DNA from: Liolophura sinensis
Taxonomy: Eukaryota > Mollusca > Polyplacophora > Chitonida > Chitonidae
DNA: 44,897 nt
Reading direction: 5' to 3'
Assembly: GCF_032854445.1 (NCBI RefSeq)
Contig: NW_027018301.1
Coordinates: forward strand, 1-44,897
In this document: in pieces, positions 22,981-32,570 of the stretch
How positions within the stretch are numbered: the stretch's first letter is position 1
Layout of the letters: each line of letters begins with the position of its first letter
The notes under the pieces: model-generated
The model's database searches: none
Told to the model about the DNA's origin: nothing
The model's input: only the letters and a program-made list of their open reading frames with translations
Position numbers and translations under genes: made by a program

Positions 22981-23191
22981 TTTTTGTATTTATTTATTGA
23001 TTTATTTATTTAATTGTTTCAGGTGGTTTACGCCGTTTTAAGGAATATTTCACTTGTTTGACAACGACCAGCATTATGGTCAGAGGAAACCGGGCTTAGC
23101 CCGGGGAAACCCACGACCAATTGTTCCTGCAATTAGGCCCTGTGTTTTTGTGCTGCACTAGCACGCTAACGACTAGGCCATCAATTAAAGC
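22981..23191 (-). mobile_element. SINE-A-related copy with 19-bp flanking duplication
   Basis: Minus-strand element with a T-rich tail, 'tttacgccgttttaaggaat' and the central domain 'agaggaaaccgggcttagcc'. A diverged head follows (complement begins GGCCTAGTCGTTAGCGTG). It is flanked by attataagaagatcgctat (22962-22980) and attatgagaagatcgctat (23192-23210), which differ at one position. Confidence 0.8.
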
Positions 23192-23635
23192 ATTATGAGA
23201 AGATCGCTATAGGATTACACCAAATACACAACATCTGACAACGTCACCATTTAGGTGTCCGGACCTTTGCCAGGACATCTGGCGCGCTCTGTCCAGGCAG
23301 CCATGAGCAGTATCAATGTACAAATAACCTGTGGCCTAAAACTTCAAGATAACACAATAACAAAGGCAATTCGAAACAAGAGACTAATGTCAAACAAGAA
23401 ACGGCATGCAGACATGCCATATACTGACTTGTTGGTTTAAAACCAAGCCCGTCATCAAGAACAATTAAATCGAAATATAGAATTTCCCTGTTGTTTCTTG
23501 GAATCTTGACGCATTGGTACAGATTTACTCATTTGGTATATCAACATTAAACTGAAGCAAGTTTTAAATAAATTCATATCTAGTCCATCGGATCGAGTTA
23601 TTTTTCATACGATGGTTATTGACTGGTGTTTATAA
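23192..23635. other. Unassigned intergenic sequence
   Basis: Nothing recognised apart from the flanking duplication at its left edge. Confidence 0.45.
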
Positions 23636-24505
23636 AGCCGTATTCCGGAGCAAACCACCGACATTCACAACGCATCTGACAAAACGATGTACCGGGAGTA
23701 AACCACCGACATTCGCCAAGTACCTCACAATCGAAGTGCCCGGAGTAACCCAACGACATTCGACACACACCTGACAAATGGAGGTGGCCGAAGTAAACCA
23801 CCGACATTCGCTACGCACCTGACAAATCGACGTGCTCGGAGTAAACCAACGACATTTGCCACGCATCTGACAGATCGAAGTGCCCGGAGTAAACCACCGA
23901 CATTCATCACGCACCTGACAAATCGAGGTGGCCGAAGTAAACCACCGACATTCTCGACGCACCTGGCAAATCGATGTGCTCGGAGTAAACCACCGACATT
24001 CACCACGTACTTGACAAATCGATGTGCCCAAAGTAAACCACTAACATTTGCCACGCACCTGACAAATCAAGGTGGCTAGAATAAACCACCGACATTCGCC
24101 ACGCACTTGACAGATGCCCGGAGTAAACCATCAACATTAACAACTCGTCTGATAAATCGATGTGCTCGGAATAAACCACCGACATTTGCCACGCATCTGA
24201 CAAATCGAGGTTCCGGGAGTACCATGACATTCGCCACGCACCTGACAGATCGAGGTGCTCGGATTAAACCAACGACATTCGCCACGCACCTGGAAAATCG
24301 AGGTGCCTGGGGTAAACGACTGGTATTCGCCACACTCCTGGCAAATCAATGTTCTCGGAGTAAACCACCGACATTTGCCACGCATCTGACAAATCGAGGT
24401 TCCCGGAGTACCATGACATTTGTCACGCACCTGACAGATCAAAGTGCCCGGAGTAAACCACTGATATTTACCATGTACCTGACAAATCGATGTTGTCGGT
24501 GTGGT
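23636..24505. repeat. Minisatellite, 48-bp unit, ~18 copies
   Basis: The unit consists of 'ccgacattcgccacgcacct' + 'gacaaatcgaggtgcccgga' + 'gtaaacca', with variants. Because 48 is a multiple of three, long frames stay open on both strands (157 codons plus, 133 codons minus), giving 16-residue protein repeats. Some copies carry small deletions, for example 'gttccgggagtaccatgaca' near 24210 and 24395. Confidence 0.93.
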
Positions 24506-24839
24506 CCTCAGCGACCTCAGCCTGACAGCCTGGCAGCGAGCAAACGGTTTAACCCCTTGAGCATGAGAATCTCCTTTTAGTTAAGAAAAGAAACGCTGTA
24601 AACAATACCTGCAAGTTCAACACCTACACAACATCAGTTATTTATTTACCTAAACATATAACAAGTATTATAACAAGGTGGCCAAATGTCAAGTGTGGTT
24701 CATATTGACATATCACGGTATGTTTATAGGTAACAATGCTGTTATCACACCGACAAACAAAGCCGCTACTTGAATTCCCAAGAGAGATAAGTATAGTAAA
24801 CCAGTAATACAGCAACGGTGAGATATAAACGTGGTGTGA
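24506..24839. other. Unassigned spacer between two minisatellites
   Basis: No exon or repeat was recognised. Confidence 0.45.
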
Positions 24840-25915
24840 CAGCGTTACAGAACTGCATGGTGCACAGGTGGCATACAGAACTACATAGTGCATCAGTAGT
24901 ATACAGAACTACATGTGCATGGTGAATCAGCAGCATTCAGAACTATACATCGTGTATCAGTTATACAAAGAACTATACGGTGGACCAACAGCATATGTAG
25001 CTACATTGTGTACAGTAGCATAAAGAACTGCATGGTGCACCAGTAGCATACAGAAGTAATGCTACAACAGTAGTACACCGGCATACATGGTGCGCCAGTA
25101 GAATACAGAACTACATGGTGCACCGGTACATACAGAAGTACATGCTACAACAGTAGTATACCTGCATATATGGTGTGCCAGTAGAATACAGAACTACATG
25201 GTGCACCGGTACATACAGAAGTACATGCTACAACAGTAGTATACCTGCATATATGGTGCGCCAGTAGCATACAGAAGTACATGGTACAACAGTAGTATAC
25301 AAACCTACATGGCGCGCCAGAAGCATACAGAACTACATGGTGCGCCAGTAGCATACAGAACAACACAGTGCACCAGAAGCATACATAACTACCCGGTGCC
25401 CCAGTAGCATATAAAAGTACATTTCTCATCAGTAGTATACAGAAGTACATGACCCATCAGTAGCCTACAGTGCTACATGCTGCACCACTGGCATACAGGA
25501 CTTCATGCTGTGCCAGTAGTATACCAAGTTACATGGCGCACCAGTTGCATACAGGACAAATGCTGAGTCAGTAGCAAACAGAGTTACATGGTGCACCAAT
25601 AACATACAGAGCTACATAGTACACCAGTAGCGTACAGATCTACATGGTGCATCATTAGCACATAGAACTACATGGTGCATCAGAAGCACAGAACTACATG
25701 GTGTATGAATAGTACGCAGAACTACAGTGCACCAGTAGCATACAGAACTACATGGTGCACCAGTAGCATACAGAACGACATGATGCGCCAGTAGCTTACA
25801 GAATTACATGGTGCGCCAGTAGCATACAGAACTACAGGGTGCACCTGTAGCATACAGAAATACATGGTGCGCGAGTAGCATACAGAACTACAGGGTGTAT
25901 CATTGTATCATACAT
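24840..25915. repeat. Minisatellite, 28-bp unit, ~38 copies
   Basis: The unit is 'agcatacagaactacatggt' + 'gcaccagt'. Between about 25061 and 25262 the units are organised in a higher-order trimer of about 83 bp (anchor 'gctacaacag' at 25061, 25144 and 25227). ORFs over the array are artefacts. Confidence 0.93.
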
Positions 25916-27407
25916 ATCAGTGAACAGATATAACGGCTTTAACCCTCATGATACAGTGACAATAAAAGAGGAACTGGTATAAGGTATCTAAACGATTTAA
26001 CATATTCTTTACTTATTCACAAGGTCTTGTATCCTTAGGTGATAGTTTTAGGTCCGTTCGTTATGGTACTTCATTTGATGTGTGTTTATTACTTTATTTT
26101 TATTATCACATAGCATACTTAAAGTAACAGTTGAATGTGCTGCACATGGCTGTTATGCTAGATGTTACAAAATTTGCTCAACGGCTGTAAAGAACAGAAC
26201 AGCTGCACAAAGACGCCATGACGTCACGTCAAGGCCACGTGGGAGATCTTCACCCACCATTACACGTGACACCAGGCTCACGTGACCACCGTTACGTAGT
26301 ACGCACTTCATGTCTGCCCTAGCTTACATGTGTGGACGTATAAACATGGGATGGATGATCAAATAACAGCATTAGACTTGCGCTTCACGTGGCATGTTTA
26401 GTGCACATATTGAAGGTAGGAAGACAATAAAGTGTTACAAAACATCAACCAAATCTATCTGTACCACATCTGTTGGAATGTCGGTCATGAGCCAGGTGGG
26501 CATGCATGTGGCTGGTTCCGGATTCTGCTGACTGACGTGCAATAATAAACGTTGCGTATATGATCATACAATGGCGTTTCTCGAATCAGATTGCCTCCAC
26601 TTACGACAGGTCGAGCTTATTCCATATAGTTTTAGATTTCATAGTTTCATTGACAAAGAAAGTGAATTATTATGTGGGGTAGTCCTGTCTTGCATATAGC
26701 AACCCCATAAGCGTTTTGATCATTCCGTGATCCACGCCTGTTTAATGAGTTTCGTGACAAATTTATTCTGGCTTTACAATCGGTGACCTAGTAAACATTC
26801 GGGAGGTTCGAGTCACAGATCTTTCAGATCGTTCGTAAACAATACCGACGACCTTGTTTAAACTTTCGGGTAGTCGCCTTCCTTTCCAACTCTTGTGTAC
26901 ATTTTGTTTGTATAAATAGGGACTATCACAAAACTCATCAAGGGTTAACACAAGAAGAACTGGAATGACAAAGTTGCAAACGTCCTAGTACATATAATGG
27001 CGAGGCTTTCGCCGTGCCTTGGATTCAGCGTTCCTTCGCGGGGGGTCGGGTTGATGGAAGGACGTCATTCCTGTCGCCGTCCGACTGAAATCAAAATGCA
27101 GGAGACTGAAATTAAATACTCTCAAACATGTACATCATTGGGGAAGTGTTAAAACCAGGTTCCATAAGTAAAAGACTTACGTGTGTATCCAGCTACACCA
27201 TTGTTCATGACTTTATTCCGCCAGACTTATACACGGCAATGTGGCAGAGCGTGTTTTTGCTGACGATACAATGTCTTCACACAACTTAATTTTCAAATTA
27301 AGATAGAAACAGCATAAACCTCCGCAGGTGTGAGATACACAGCAGCACAAATCTCCGTAGGTGTGAGATACACAATCCAAACATTGGCTGTACTCGCCAA
27401 AAACAAG
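25916..27407. other. Unassigned intergenic sequence containing an E-box/CRE cluster
   Basis: No exon was supported. The palindrome cluster at 26219-26391 is listed separately. Confidence 0.45.
26219..26391. promoter_or_regulatory. Cluster of CACGTG E-boxes with a CRE
   Basis: TGACGTCA is at 26219-26226 and CACGTG at 26236-26241, 26263-26268, 26279-26284 and 26386-26391. The second and third E-boxes have AC/TC upstream and AC downstream, close to the GTCACGTGAC site of MiT/TFE and USF-type bHLH-Zip factors in animals. No transcription unit is assigned to it, so a regulatory role is inference. Confidence 0.3.
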
Positions 27408-27490
27408 AATGAATGAATGAATGTTTGGGGTTTAACGTCGTCTTAACAATTTTTAAGTTGTATGACGACGAGGAGTCATTAGATTGTTCA
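27408..27490 (-). mobile_element. SINE-B tail fragment
   Basis: (GAAT)n, then 'tttggggtttaacgtcgtct' and 'gtatgacgacgaggagtcat'. It corresponds to the last ~80 bp of SINE-B. No tRNA head. Confidence 0.8.
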
Positions 27491-27810
27491 CATCAAGACA
27501 TTTGTCGTAATTTGTCTGAAACAGGGCAAACTGTTTCATACGAATTTTACCTTTCGACTTAAATTCGCTGGTTTTATTGCATTCTTCAACCAGTGCGACA
27601 CATCGTACCCCGTGAACGAAGCTTCTGATCCAGTCTCGAGAAAAGTTCCCCGCATTTATGCCTTTGCCATAACAGTTTTTGTTAGAGAGTATGTGATTTT
27701 AATGTTTGTGGTGTTGACAAAAGGGGCAAAACATAATTTTTTTGGCTTTGGGACGTCAGACATTTGCTATAAGTAAGTCAAAAAATATTGACACATTAAA
27801 GTTTTCGTTT

Positions 27811-27816
27811 TTTATT
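27811..27816 (-). terminator. Polyadenylation signal AATAAA of the split minus-strand gene
   Basis: The complement reads AAATAAAAAACG. It lies 46 nt after the TAA stop of the last exon, a normal spacing for a short 3' UTR. Confidence 0.6.
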
Positions 27817-27861
27817 TCACAGGTATACCCGGGCAGCCCAAGCAGAGTCTGTGTCGTGTTT

Positions 27862-27951
27862 TTACGTGTTGTCATCTCGCGGGAGAACATCGACATCTAA
27901 CAACTTGCCGGAGACGTGTCGCAGATAAGAGGGTTCCAGTTTTTCATCCAT
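27862..27951 (-). CDS. Last exon of the cysteine-rich gene
   Basis: Acceptor ATTGTGTTCAG precedes ATGGATGAAAAACTGG. 29 codons and TAA at 27862-27864. Phase 0 matches the upstream donor. The residues are highly charged with no cysteine, a plausible C-terminal tail. This is the least certain exon because it is short, but the stop plus nearby AATAAA support it. Confidence 0.6.
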   Translation of the reverse strand: MDEKLEPSYLRHVSGKLLDVDVLPRDDNT

Positions 27952-30900
27952 CTGAACACAATTATATCTTTAAAACAAATATTTATAAACGACTAATGCC
28001 TCACACAATACATCCTGGGAAAACTCTCCAACGTCCCATGCTTTTTATTATGGTTATGGTATATTAGGTCAACCACAATCCTTCTCAAACGTAGATTACA
28101 GCTGTGTAGAATATTTGTATGGGAAAAAGAAAAAGTGTAATAAATTCTGGACAATATCGAATGAGCACAGACAAAGCACTCTGCTTGCTGGAGTTGACCA
28201 TCAATGGAATCATTTATTCTAATATCAGAGCTATATTTTCAACAATATTGCATTGTATAAAATAAGTTTCGGTTCATTACACAAAGCTAAAATGTTTTAA
28301 ATCCAAAGAAGTAAACAACGAGACATGCCAGCATGAGAAGAACAGTGGAAATGTTTACTAGAGAGACAAGAAGACATGACAACGTGAGAAGAACAGTGAC
28401 AGTGTTTACTAGAGAGACAAGGAGACATGACAGCACGAGAAGAACAGTGGCAATGTTTACTAGGGAGACATGACAAGGTGAGAAGAGCAGTGGCAATGTT
28501 TACTAGAGAGACAAGAAGACATGACAACATGAGAAGAACAGTGGAAATGTTTACTAGAGAGACAAGAAGACATGACAACGTGAGAAGAACAGTGACAGTG
28601 TTTACTAGAGAGACAAGGAGACATGACAGCACGAGAAGAACAGTGGCAATGTTTACTAGAATAAGCTGGGCACCAGAACTAAATGCTCTGGTTTGTGTCT
28701 GGCTATGAAGTACCTGAAATGTTTAATCGTATGTAATGTTTTACCATCGTCACTTATTAGAGTAAACAAGGTGACCTTTGGAAATGTCCCGTGATCAACA
28801 TGACATCGAAGGTGACGAGGTCATGACAGAGCGTATATTCATAGAGAAATGCCGTCTGTTGTCCTGAGTGTTAAGTAACCTGTACCTACCAAAAGTCCCG
28901 AGGCCTCGAGGTCATCCTTGGTGACCAGGACACCAGTAGGTGTGGTGGTCAGTCCAAACACTGTGAACACTGTAGCCATCACCTCCTTGTTAGGGCACGT
29001 GGACTCAGCCACCATGTCCACGGCACACTGGATGAACTGCACGTACCGTCTGAAACAGAGAAGTTGTAGGACGTATTCGTTATGTGTTATGACAAAACAC
29101 AAGTTGTGGCATGTATACACAACGTCGTGATAAAAAAGAAACTTGTAGAACGTATACACGACGTCATGGCCAAACAGAAAGCTGTAGGACGTAAACACGA
29201 TGTCGTGATAAAACAGAATGTTGCCGGACGTATATATGACATCGTGCTAAAACAGAAAGTTTGAGACATATACACGACGTCATGACAAAACAGAAAGTTG
29301 TAGGACGTATACACTACGTCATGATAAAACAGAAAGCTGTTTTATACATGTACATGTATATAGCTACTGCATGTTTCTGTCGACTGGTGGTTAATAAATG
29401 TTAAACATCTTATTCAAGATCTTAAAGTTGGACGTTCCATAAGTGACTGCGAATTGCTCCCCAGGATGGGAGGGGCAATACACACAGTAACAAATACATT
29501 TCTGTTTTATTTCAGAGGAAGCGAGTTCAAAAACTTAGGTGAGCTGTGAAAGTTTCTGTCCTCTTCAGATTAAACATTAACCTTAATACCATGTCAGAGA
29601 TGAGTGGGCGATAAAAGAAGCTTCGTGTAAGAATAATATGCTTATTTTTTAATATCATAATCCGCTGTTATATTTGTGTCTGTGTTTATTGGGGTTTTTT
29701 TTAAATCAGAAAATCACTAATTTGTACTCAACAATCTATTCTTACTTTGCAAGAATTGAACGGCTGGTCTCCAAGAAGAGGTTCTCGGGGCGTTTGATTC
29801 CAAACAGCTGCGCGACACATGGCTGGAAACTTCCACCTTTGCTCTGGGTCACGCACGAGACATCAACTTCCTCTGGAAGCTGGCTAACCACTGCAAGGTG
29901 CGCAAGATAAGCAGGTTTATGTCAGTTAGAGATTCATAAATACAGTGAAAATGAAACACGATGCGAACACAAAAAAGCATGTATTCTTGTTATTTGTCTC
30001 GCAGCAACAAAACCTTGTTTTAGATACTAAACCTTGGAGGCTGTTGTTGACAGAGTGAACTATTACACTGAGACCACGAGGTCTCGGACCTCCTCAAGCA
30101 AAGTCCCGTGTTTCAGTTCAATTTCACAAGGTAATTGGCAGGGTGCATTCGTCACACTCTCCAGTCCCATCGGTCCCGTAACAATTTGCTACATGTCACA
30201 AAGCAAAATAATTATCGCAACCGTTTTGGGAAATGCCGTACTAACGTAGACTAAAGAAGATCAAGATCTTAAGATTTATTTAGCCATCGATTTGTATTAG
30301 AGAACAGTGTACAAACACGTGCTCCTATGGATACTCACGGTCCAGGATGAGATCACGTGGTTTGTTGTTAAGGCACATGGACGACTGGTGAACTTTGGCG
30401 GCCAAATTCTCGTCAAGGTTGCACTCCCGGAGCTTAGTTTTGGCGCAATCTAAAAATGCCGGCCACGACATGCTGTAATCAAATCAGTTACCGTAATCAA
30501 TATGATGAAATGAAACATGGAACCAAAGTATACATCAATTTAAGCATTAAATTACTATTCCCATTACCGGTACAGTGTTAGCTGCCACTTAGTAAGTAAC
30601 AGTGGCTCGATTTTCCGGCAATGATTTTACGAATTTAGGCGAGTTTACAAATCCTGGCATTTATTTTATATTTTCGGGTGATGTAATATTTTCCAAAGGT
30701 TTTATGTTTTCGAGTTTGTCCAGTTGTCCACAGTAAGCTGGAATTCACGCGAATCTAGGCTTCAAAACAGACAGTCGTACAACAACTAAAATGGACAATT
30801 CCTAAAAACAACCTTCAACGCAAACCACCAAAGAACTAAGAATGTATATAGATTAGACGTCACAGAGAGACTTAAACTTCCCAGAAACTTATTCAAACGT

Positions 30901-32570
30901 CAAGCAGTTACAAACTGTGAATACAAAACAGCGGCTGTCGAAAACTAATAAGTCATCTACCACTGACATCATGGCTTTTCTGGTCAGTGAAATGAGGGAT
31001 ATTTTCTCTCCAGTATGGTGGATTTTTGACATTTTTTCTCAGGCAGACATCAACAGGTGAAACAGGGACTGGTAGGTACCGGCAGGCCTATATACATGCT
31101 AATCAGCTGACGTCACGCGCATTCAGTTTAAAGTCACATACTTGTTGGTCACCGGGTACTGGCAGGTTTCTTCTTACTATATTGCTGTCATCCGTCATAG
31201 AAGTGAAATATTTAGAATATAAAAGTCGAATAAACAAATAAATAATATATGTATGCATTCGAGGCAGTGGGCATCCCTGATTCAGCCTACAGTTGCGTAC
31301 AGTTATATCACAAATGAGATCGATTGGGATGTTACATGTAGCTCTGAGAAATAAAACAAGAAAATGGATGATACCGTCACATAGGAAGTCTGTTTCACTA
31401 ACGAGATTCTTTTTTAGTAACAACAATTAAAAATATGGCTTAGAAGCTCAAACGATCAAAGAGAATCTGAAAGAGGGATTTGAGAGTGCCATGATTAAGT
31501 GACTGATCACAAAACATGTCAGGTGACTAGAAAGGACATCAAAGCCAAAGCAGGGTTACCAGAGATGTCCAGGTTGATAAGGACATAAGTCAAGGGGAGA
31601 GGAAACTAGCGTGAGGAGTGAGTGCTTGGGGTTTAACGTCGTACTTAATTCTAGAGTGAGGAAGGTGAGGGTTCTGGAAGGCAACCATGCTAAATGCCTG
31701 CTGTAGCTTTCTTCGGGAAGGTAGTCATGCTAAAAGCCTGTTATAAACTTTGTTCGGGAAGGTAGCCATGCTAAAAGCCTGCTATAACTTTGTTCGGGAA
31801 TATAGCCATGCTAAAAGCCTGTTATAACTTTCTTCGGGAAGGTAGCCATGCTAAAAGCGTGCTATAACTTTGTTCGGGAAGGTAACCATGCTAAAAGCGT
31901 GCTATAACTTTGTTCGGGAAGGTAACCATGCTAAACGCCTGTTATAACTTTGTCCGGGAAGGTAGCCATGTAAAAACTCTGTCATAGCACTGTTTGTGAT
32001 GTTAGCCATGTAAAAAGCCAGCTATGACTCTGTCCGGGTAGGTAGCCACACTAAAGGCCTATCATAACTCTATCCGGGAAGCTAGGCAAGCTAAAGGCTT
32101 GTCATACATTGTCGACTCTGTTCGGGAACGTAGCTAAACTAAAAATCTGCTATAGCTCTGTTCGGGAAAGTAGCCATGCTAAAGGCCTGCCATAACTCTG
32201 TTTGGAACGCTAGCAACCTAACTTATTTTGGAAAGGTCGGTACTAGCTATTGTCTACCAATGATTTATTTGGGAAATCCGGTAGGTTTTATATTTGCTAT
32301 TGAGAAAGAATCATGGGTCGTCTGTCTTATGTAATATGGTGTGAAATTAATATTGTTCTGAAAATAGCATCGCCTGGTATTTTTGTTTGTTTTGTTTTAT
32401 GTAATACCTGCAGGAATCAGCCAGTGACGTCACCAAAGTGTCCCGATTTAACTGGCCTGTCATGATCATTCCAGCGTAGGCGTCAGTCACGTGACGCATG
32501 CATGAGGTCACGATTCTCCAACTGACGGCTCCTGGCTCACATTTCACCGCCATGGAGCGACCCTCAGAGC
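27862..32570 (-). CDS. Split gene (5 exons seen) for an unrecognised cysteine-rich, internally repeated protein, 5' end missing
   Basis: Exons on the minus strand in order: 32408-32570, 30339-30472, 29746-29890, 28890-29049 and 27862-27951. Every exon is bounded by consensus AG and GT sites, and phases match at all four junctions (2+1, 1+2, 2+1, 0), giving 229 continuous codons to a TAA. Cysteines fall at residues 10, 23, 53, 63, 71, 87, 111, 123, 155 and 165. A motif of aromatic-x5-Cys with a following helix-like stretch recurs: SWRIVTSCMRHVT (16-28), SWPAFLDCAKTKL (56-68) and YVQFIQCAVDMVA (149-161). The last exon is charged (MDEKLEPSYLRH). The ten cysteines and alternating helical segments suggest a secreted disulfide-bonded protein, but no signal peptide is visible because the first exon(s) lie upstream and were not found. 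I do not recognise the family. Three introns hold minisatellites. Confidence 0.75.
28325..28657. repeat. Minisatellite, 51-bp unit, 7 copies with a 4-unit higher-order repeat
   Basis: Anchor 'aacagtgg' lies at about 28341, 28392, 28443, 28485, 28537, 28588 and 28639. The fourth step is about 42 bp because that unit lacks 9 bp. Units 5-7 are nearly identical to units 1-3, so a ~195-bp block has been duplicated. It lies in the intron before the last exon of the cysteine-rich gene. 51 is a multiple of three, hence long spurious ORFs on both strands. Confidence 0.93.
28890..29049 (-). CDS. Fourth visible exon of the cysteine-rich gene
   Basis: 160 nt with acceptor CTTCTCTGTTTCAG and donor TTTTG|GTAGGT. 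After one nucleotide completing the previous codon it encodes 53 residues, beginning RYVQFIQCAVDMVA. It includes the third copy of the aromatic-x5-Cys motif and a hydrophobic stretch (MATVFTVFGL). Codon use is GC-richer than the flanking introns, as expected for an exon. Confidence 0.8.
29063..29338. repeat. Minisatellite, 38-40-bp unit, ~7 copies, abutting a splice acceptor
   Basis: The unit is 'gttgtaggacgtatacacga' + 'cgtcatgataaaacagaaa'. The first unit begins within the pyrimidine tract of the exon 28890-29049 acceptor, and 'gaaacagagaagttgtagg' at the splice site resembles 'aaaacagaaagttgtagg' in the repeats. Confidence 0.92.
29746..29890 (-). CDS. Third visible exon of the cysteine-rich gene
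   Basis: 145 nt with acceptor GCGCACCTTGCAG and donor GCAAA|GTAAGA. Two split codons flank 47 full codons beginning VSQLPEEVDVSC. It contains cysteines 111 and 123 of the partial protein. The other two frames hit a stop within the exon, and only the frame demanded by the neighbouring exons is open. Confidence 0.8.
30339..30472 (-). CDS. Second visible exon of the cysteine-rich gene
   Basis: 134 nt with acceptor TTGATTACAG and donor GGACC|GTGAGT. It encodes 44 full codons starting MSWPAFLDCAKTK plus split codons on each side, and contains cysteines 63, 71 and 87. The near-consensus donor and the phase agreement with both neighbours make this a firm exon. Confidence 0.82.
31613..31650 (-). mobile_element. 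SINE-B tail remnant in an intron
   Basis: 'gaggagtgagtgcttggggt' followed by 'ttaacgtcgtacttaa' matches the extreme 3' end of SINE-B. Only about 38 bp remain. Confidence 0.7.
31665..32230. repeat. Minisatellite, ~40-bp unit, ~14 copies
   Basis: The unit is 'ttcgggaaggtagccatgct' + 'aaaagcctgctataactttg'. Copies near 31740-31960 are the most alike and those towards 32230 are more diverged. It lies wholly within the intron between the first two visible exons of the cysteine-rich gene. Confidence 0.93.
32408..32570 (-). CDS. First visible exon of the cysteine-rich gene
   Basis: 163 nt with acceptor CTGTTTCGTTGCAG and donor TGCAG|GTATTA (a weaker donor). It encodes 53 residues beginning SEGRSMAVKC, with cysteines 10, 23 and 53 and the first aromatic-x5-Cys motif. 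It starts in phase 1, so at least one upstream exon exists. I found no convincing one up to the right edge of the window. Confidence 0.78.

Noticed and set aside
24107-24580. 157-codon ORF with 16-residue repeats
   Set aside because: Produced by the 48-bp minisatellite. The opposite strand is open as well, and there is no splice, start or poly(A) context.
23636-25915. CRISPR-like appearance of repeats with variable spacers
   Set aside because: Units are contiguous with gradual divergence throughout, there are no unique spacers and no cas genes, and the sequence is eukaryotic.
27821-27898. Plus-strand acceptor-like 'tttatttcacag' followed by an open frame
   Set aside because: The same bases are explained by the minus-strand 3' UTR and AATAAA. 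The plus frame ends quickly and has no upstream partner.
28297-28708. ORFs of 93-111 codons on both strands
   Set aside because: 51-bp minisatellite, a multiple of three, inside an intron of the cysteine-rich gene.
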